This document shows positions 8,933 to 12,242 of a DNA stretch of 12,242 nt, piece after piece. The notes below the pieces were generated by a model. The model made no database searches. It saw only the letters and a program-made list of their open reading frames with translations, and was not told the origin of the DNA. Position 1 is the first letter of the stretch. Every line of letters begins with the position of its first letter. The position numbers and the translations under genes were made by a program. The stretch comes from Acanthamoeba lenticulata. Its lineage: Eukaryota; Discosea; Longamoebia; Acanthamoebidae. The stretch lies in the NCBI GenBank assembly GCA_002179805.1, contig NAVB01000131.1, positions 1-12,242 on the forward strand, in the 5' to 3' direction.

Positions 8933-9990
8933 AGGAACCTTTGGGGCGCCAGGCTTGATGGCGAGGTGGGACTACGCCTAGCCCTCGTCTCTCGGGGATG
9001 CCGCTTGACGGCGCGTAGAACCGGGAAAAGAATGAAGTCGACAGAAATTGGGAAAGGAAAACAGGCGGCAACGTTACCGTTGGGAAAGAAGGGGTACGGA
9101 AGATGCCGGCAGCACAAGATGAAGGTGCGAGGTGGAAGAAGATGAGGCCTCAAGGGGGCTGTGTGCGTTGTGTTATTTGTTGAATGGACTTCGACTGCCC
9201 AGATGAGGTCAAGTGCCTAGTGAAGGAAGGAAAGTATCAACTTTAGCAACACAAAAGCCTCAACATCAACTATTAGGTTGACGCTGCGGCGCGAAGCGGG
9301 CGGGCGCCGTGTACCAGAGAAGGTTGGGATGGGAGGATGAAGCGGCGCTGTGTGGCGAGGTTCTATCTGTGCTTAAAGGCGTGGTTTGCGGCCTGGTGAG
9401 CGAACCAATGTTCAAGTCAAGAGGCTTTGAAAAAGTAGAGGTAAGCTGGCCGGGACAAACTGTAGACGAGGTGGGAAGGTGAGGGGAAGCAAGCCGACAG
9501 GCCCAACAGCGGCCACTCAACCTGTCCGCCTTACGTCATAAGGCCCTTATGCGTTGCACTTCGCCTCCGTCGGCCGCCTGTACCTCTCAGTCGCAGCGGC
9601 CACCACTGACGGGGTTGTCTCAACCCCTGCCAAATTCTAGCTTGACAAGCAGAGCTGCAGAACGCCCCACTCCGCAACACCGCTGCTGGCTTGAAACGCT
9701 TCATTTGGGCCGCGAGCAACCATTCAAAAGGGAGGAGACTGCCGCTTCCTGCAAGATGTCGCCGGGCCTCCAGGACATCACCTCACGAGGCGATCCACCA
9801 GATATGAAGGGGCTCTCGGGGCTAGGCAATGCAGATGGTAGTCTTGTCCTAGAAAAGACGGCGCTGCACGTGCTCCTCCACTGATCGTCACCATTCTTTT
9901 CATTTTCATTCCGTTTTCTGTAGTTTGGACCAGACACAGATGGCAGGGGGTTTCATCTTGAGCCCCTTCTTGTTAATTCGACGCTGCCTC
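8933..9990. other. Intergenic: histidine kinase 5' flank and NMNAT-kinase 3' flank
   Basis: About 1.06 kb without a supported gene. The largest open frames (plus 9549-9884, minus 9520-9266) have no domain or composition I recognise. The left part would be the histidine kinase leader and promoter; no convincing TATA box was found. The right part would be the 3' UTR of the kinase gene. A 15-base palindrome next to a CRE-like octamer lies at 9531-9551. Confidence 0.5.
9531..9551. promoter_or_regulatory. CRE-like site abutting a perfect palindrome
   Basis: TTACGTCA (9531-9538) matches the bZIP/ATF-type CRE variant. It overlaps by two bases a palindrome with seven-base arms and one central base (CATAAGG C CCTTATG, 9537-9551). 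It sits about 600 bp upstream of the histidine kinase start. Function is inferred only from sequence resemblance. Confidence 0.25.
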
Positions 9991-12166
9991 TCACCGCTGG
10001 AGGTGGGCCAACTCCTCCTCGATCCGCCGGGCCACGTCGACAAAGGTAGGCCGAGCCCGCGGGTCGTGCGCCCAGCAGGCCTGCATGAGGTCCACATAGG
10101 CGGCGTGTTGCCGGTGTGCGGGGCTCACCTCCGGCCGCGCACCGCGCATCTTGTCCTTGATCGCGACCCGCGTGCTGCGGCCCGCGTAGGCCTGGCGACC
10201 CTCGAGCACCTCGTACATGAGCATCCCGAACATGAACACGTCGCTCGCCGGGCAGTACAACCGGCCGTCCACGGTGGCCTCGGGCGCGTAGAGCCGCATG
10301 TTGCCCCGAACGGTCACGAGGTGGCGCGATGGCTGCTCCTGTTGCTGCTGCGCCAGCGGCAGCTCCTCGGACTCGTCCTCGTCAGCAGACTGCTGCTGGT
10401 GGGGATAACGCTGATGAAGCTGCAGGCCATCGCACTGCTGCTCTCGCTCGGCCCGTTCGGCGGGGTCCAGGACCTGGCACACGCCGAAATCGGCCACCTT
10501 GGCCGTCCAGTGCCGCTGGCGGTTGTCGACACTGGTGGAGACGTCCGCGGCGGCTGTCGTCGCCGAGGCGATGAGGACGTTGTCCACCGAAAGGTCACGG
10601 TGGATAACGCCGCGCTCATGGAGGTGCGCCATGCCGCGCGCCACATCGCCCAAAACTAGCGAGAGATGGATTGAAGGATGCGAGGATCGATTGATGCGCG
10701 TGTCAGCGGACACAAGAACGGGAAATCAGAGAAGGCCAGAGGGCACATACGCTTCAGGAGGAGAGCCATGTCGTGCTGCGGGCCCCATGGCCGCCGCTCC
10801 GGCTGTCCCCGTTCGCCCGCAACCCACTGCCAGCGCTCGCTGGCTTCCTCACTGGCCTCAGCCTCGGCCTCGACATCGGTCATCAGTGATGGTGCAGAGT
10901 CGACGGCCGCCACGCAATGGCGGTAGATCGGCCCGCTGAGGAAGCGGGCCAGACAGCCCGCGTCGGCCAGCTCGAGCGCGACAAAGAGCTTGTCCGCGAC
11001 GGCCCCGGCCCCAACGTAGTGGATCACGTTCGGGTGGTCGAGCAGCCGGAGGGCGCGAATCTCGTTGAAGACAAACTTGAGGATCCGCTTGGGCGGCTCG
11101 CGGGCCTTGTTGGCCAAGCCGAGCACCTTGACCGCCACCGGTCGGCCGCGGTGCTCCATGGCAAAGGTGTCGGAGCTGATGCCCCGCCCGATGCGTCGAG
11201 CCTCGCCCGCCGCGGCCGGCGTCAGCTCGTTCCACTGGATCGTGCGGCCCAGGTCCAGGCCCGGTAGCAGCCCAGAGGCCAGATCCTGCACGGTAACGCT
11301 CGACTTCTGTGCGCCACTGCTGGTCCTCGGTCGGTCAATAGAACGCAGCAGCCAAGCTGGCGCGGCGCGGCGAGAGGCAGAGGCTCGTACGCGTGGGCGC
11401 GTGGCGGGAGGAGGTTGTGCTCGCGGATGTAGGCCCGGACGGCCACGGGGAGAAGGCGCTCAAGGACGGCCTCCTCCCCGCTGTGAAAGGCTTGACGAAT
11501 GAGCGTGGCGCTGGCCTCGACCGCCAGGCATGACTTGTCCTCGTCGGACGGGAGGACGAGGTCAACAAAGGGACCACCGTCATCGGCGGCCGGAGGCATG
11601 CCCTTGACCTTTTGGTCAAAGAGGGCTTGCGGGTCGAATTCGTAGTTGCGGTTGACCACGCACACGACCGAGTCCCGCTTGTTCTTGAAGCGACCCACGA
11701 GCTTGAGCGTGTCGGCCCCGAACACGCTGATGACCTCCACCGGCGGCCGGTCGGCAGTGGCCGCCGCCAAGTCGGCGCTGGGATTGAACACCTCGTGGAC
11801 GTGGTCCCGCACCTTGGTGGTAGGCGCGCCGTGCTTGGCGGCCCACAGGTCGGACTTGATCCATGTCCGGCCCTCAGCGGCGAGCTCGATCATGCGTGCG
11901 CGGTGATGCGCCGTGATGAAGCCCGGCGGGTTGAGTTCTGGAGCCGCGCGCGCGGTCAGACCAGGCTCCATGGCTCTGTGACCGCGAACGACGAGGCGGA
12001 GAGACGAGGAGGAAAGGGAAGAGGCACCGCGGGTGGAGAGGAATCCTTCCTTGGCCCAGAACTTCTTGCGGAGGGTGGAGTCGGGCGTGGGCGAGAAAAT
12101 CGCGGCCAGGACCTCGTAGCCCCGCTTCTGCTCGAGGTGTCGCTTGGCCAGTTCCACCATGTGGAT
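9991..12166 (-). CDS. NMNAT-like adenylyltransferase fused to a TKL-type protein kinase, 5' end outside window
   Basis: Minus exons 12166-11391, 11316-10751 and 10655-9991 join in phase to 668 residues plus stop; the start lies beyond the window. Residues 1-258 match NMN/NaMN adenylyltransferases, which make NAD or NaAD from the mononucleotide and ATP: IHMVELAKRHLE (second His of the H/TxxH site), SPTPD, HRARMIELA, TWIKSDLW, FGADTLKLVG, SATLIRQAF (the family's SxTxxR) and a final AYIREHNLL. The kinase has a Gly loop (GRGISSDTF, 303-311), K322 (VAVK), E344, HRDLSVDN (D468, N473), DFG (503-505), YAPEA (570-574) and DPRARPTF near the end, closest to TKL/tyrosine-kinase-like enzymes. Between the two parts is a linker of about 30 residues. 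The kinase frame has no ATG before 11159, inside its own Gly-loop region, which argues against a separate kinase gene. Two separate genes with a missed exon remain possible. Confidence 0.72.
10656..10750 (-). other. Intron within the kinase domain
   Basis: The 95-bp interval runs from GTATGT to CGCTAG on the minus strand. It joins HDMALLLK, through a split Leu codon, to LGDVARGMAHLHERG, the helix that leads to the HRD motif. Confidence 0.9.
11317..11390 (-). other. Predicted intron joining NMNAT and kinase frames
   Basis: The 74-bp interval runs from GTACGAG to ACCAGCAG on the minus strand, with TATTGAC as a possible branch site. It takes the NMNAT frame (ending ...LLPPRAH plus two bases) exactly into the kinase frame. 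The acceptor is a CAGCAG pair, so 11320 is an equally in-phase alternative. Confidence 0.6.
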
Positions 12167-12242
12167 CTGTAATGTTTTGTGAAATATTTATAATTGAATA
12201 AGTAAATAATGCTAATAAATAAAGAAAAAGAAAAAGAAAAGA
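12167..12242 (-). other. 3' part of an intron interrupting the NMNAT active-site motif
   Basis: AT-rich sequence with a pyrimidine tract at the window edge, read on the minus strand, ends in ATTACAG just before the exon that starts IHMVELA. In NMNATs the residues before this His are G-x-F-N-P-x-T/H, so that part must be in an exon outside the window. Confidence 0.75.

Noticed and set aside
9549..9884. Possible small plus-strand gene of 111 codons
   Set aside because: It has no recognisable domain, no strong promoter or splice signal, and depends on a TTG start in an intergenic region.
11159..11159. Separate kinase gene starting at the first in-frame ATG
   Set aside because: That start would remove the Gly loop, needed for ATP binding, while an intact loop is encoded just upstream in the same open frame.
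12218..12242. AAAAAG repeat at the right edge as a telomere or contig-end signal
   Set aside because: It is simply the reverse complement of a pyrimidine-rich intron tract preceding a good acceptor, and does not look like a telomeric repeat.
1..12242. Prokaryotic operon, mobile element or tRNA genes
   Set aside because: No inverted terminal repeats, transposase or tRNA-like elements were seen by eye, and the genes have spliceosomal introns. A tRNA scan was not possible here.

Overview
The window looks like nuclear DNA of a free-living amoeba, most likely Acanthamoeba or a close relative. This rests on GC-rich coding sequence with AT-rich flanks, many short GT-AG introns (about 61 to 95 bp), Ser/Thr/Pro/Gln-rich low-complexity protein segments, and a gene mix typical of Amoebozoa: hybrid histidine kinase, TKL-like kinase, papain-family protease, GATA factor and F-box protein. 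The species is inferred, not proven.

There are five genes. From left to right: (1) on the plus strand, the 3' part of a GATA zinc-finger gene (about 79-1348), whose first exons lie outside the window; (2) on the minus strand, a small F-box gene (3208-2135) with three exons; (3) on the minus strand, a secreted papain-like cysteine protease (4768-3435) with two exons and a repetitive, cysteine-ended tail; (4) on the minus strand, a 1032-residue membrane hybrid histidine kinase (8932-5620) with four exons; (5) on the minus strand, a gene starting beyond the right edge (12166-9991) whose spliced frame joins an NMNAT-type nucleotide adenylyltransferase to a TKL-like protein kinase.

The first two genes converge, and the four minus-strand genes lie head to tail. 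Three stretches of about 0.8 to 1.1 kb (1349-2134, 4769-5619, 8933-9990) hold no gene that I can support. No functional link among the five genes is evident beyond their neighbourhood. They are independent eukaryotic transcription units, not an operon.

All exon joins were worked out by hand from splice signals, phase closure and conserved motifs crossing the joins. The histidine kinase and protease joins are very well supported because conserved motifs are restored. The NMNAT-kinase join is well supported by phase and by the lack of any usable kinase start, but needs transcript evidence. The F-box gene's 3' end is the least certain. Both window edges fall in AT-rich introns.
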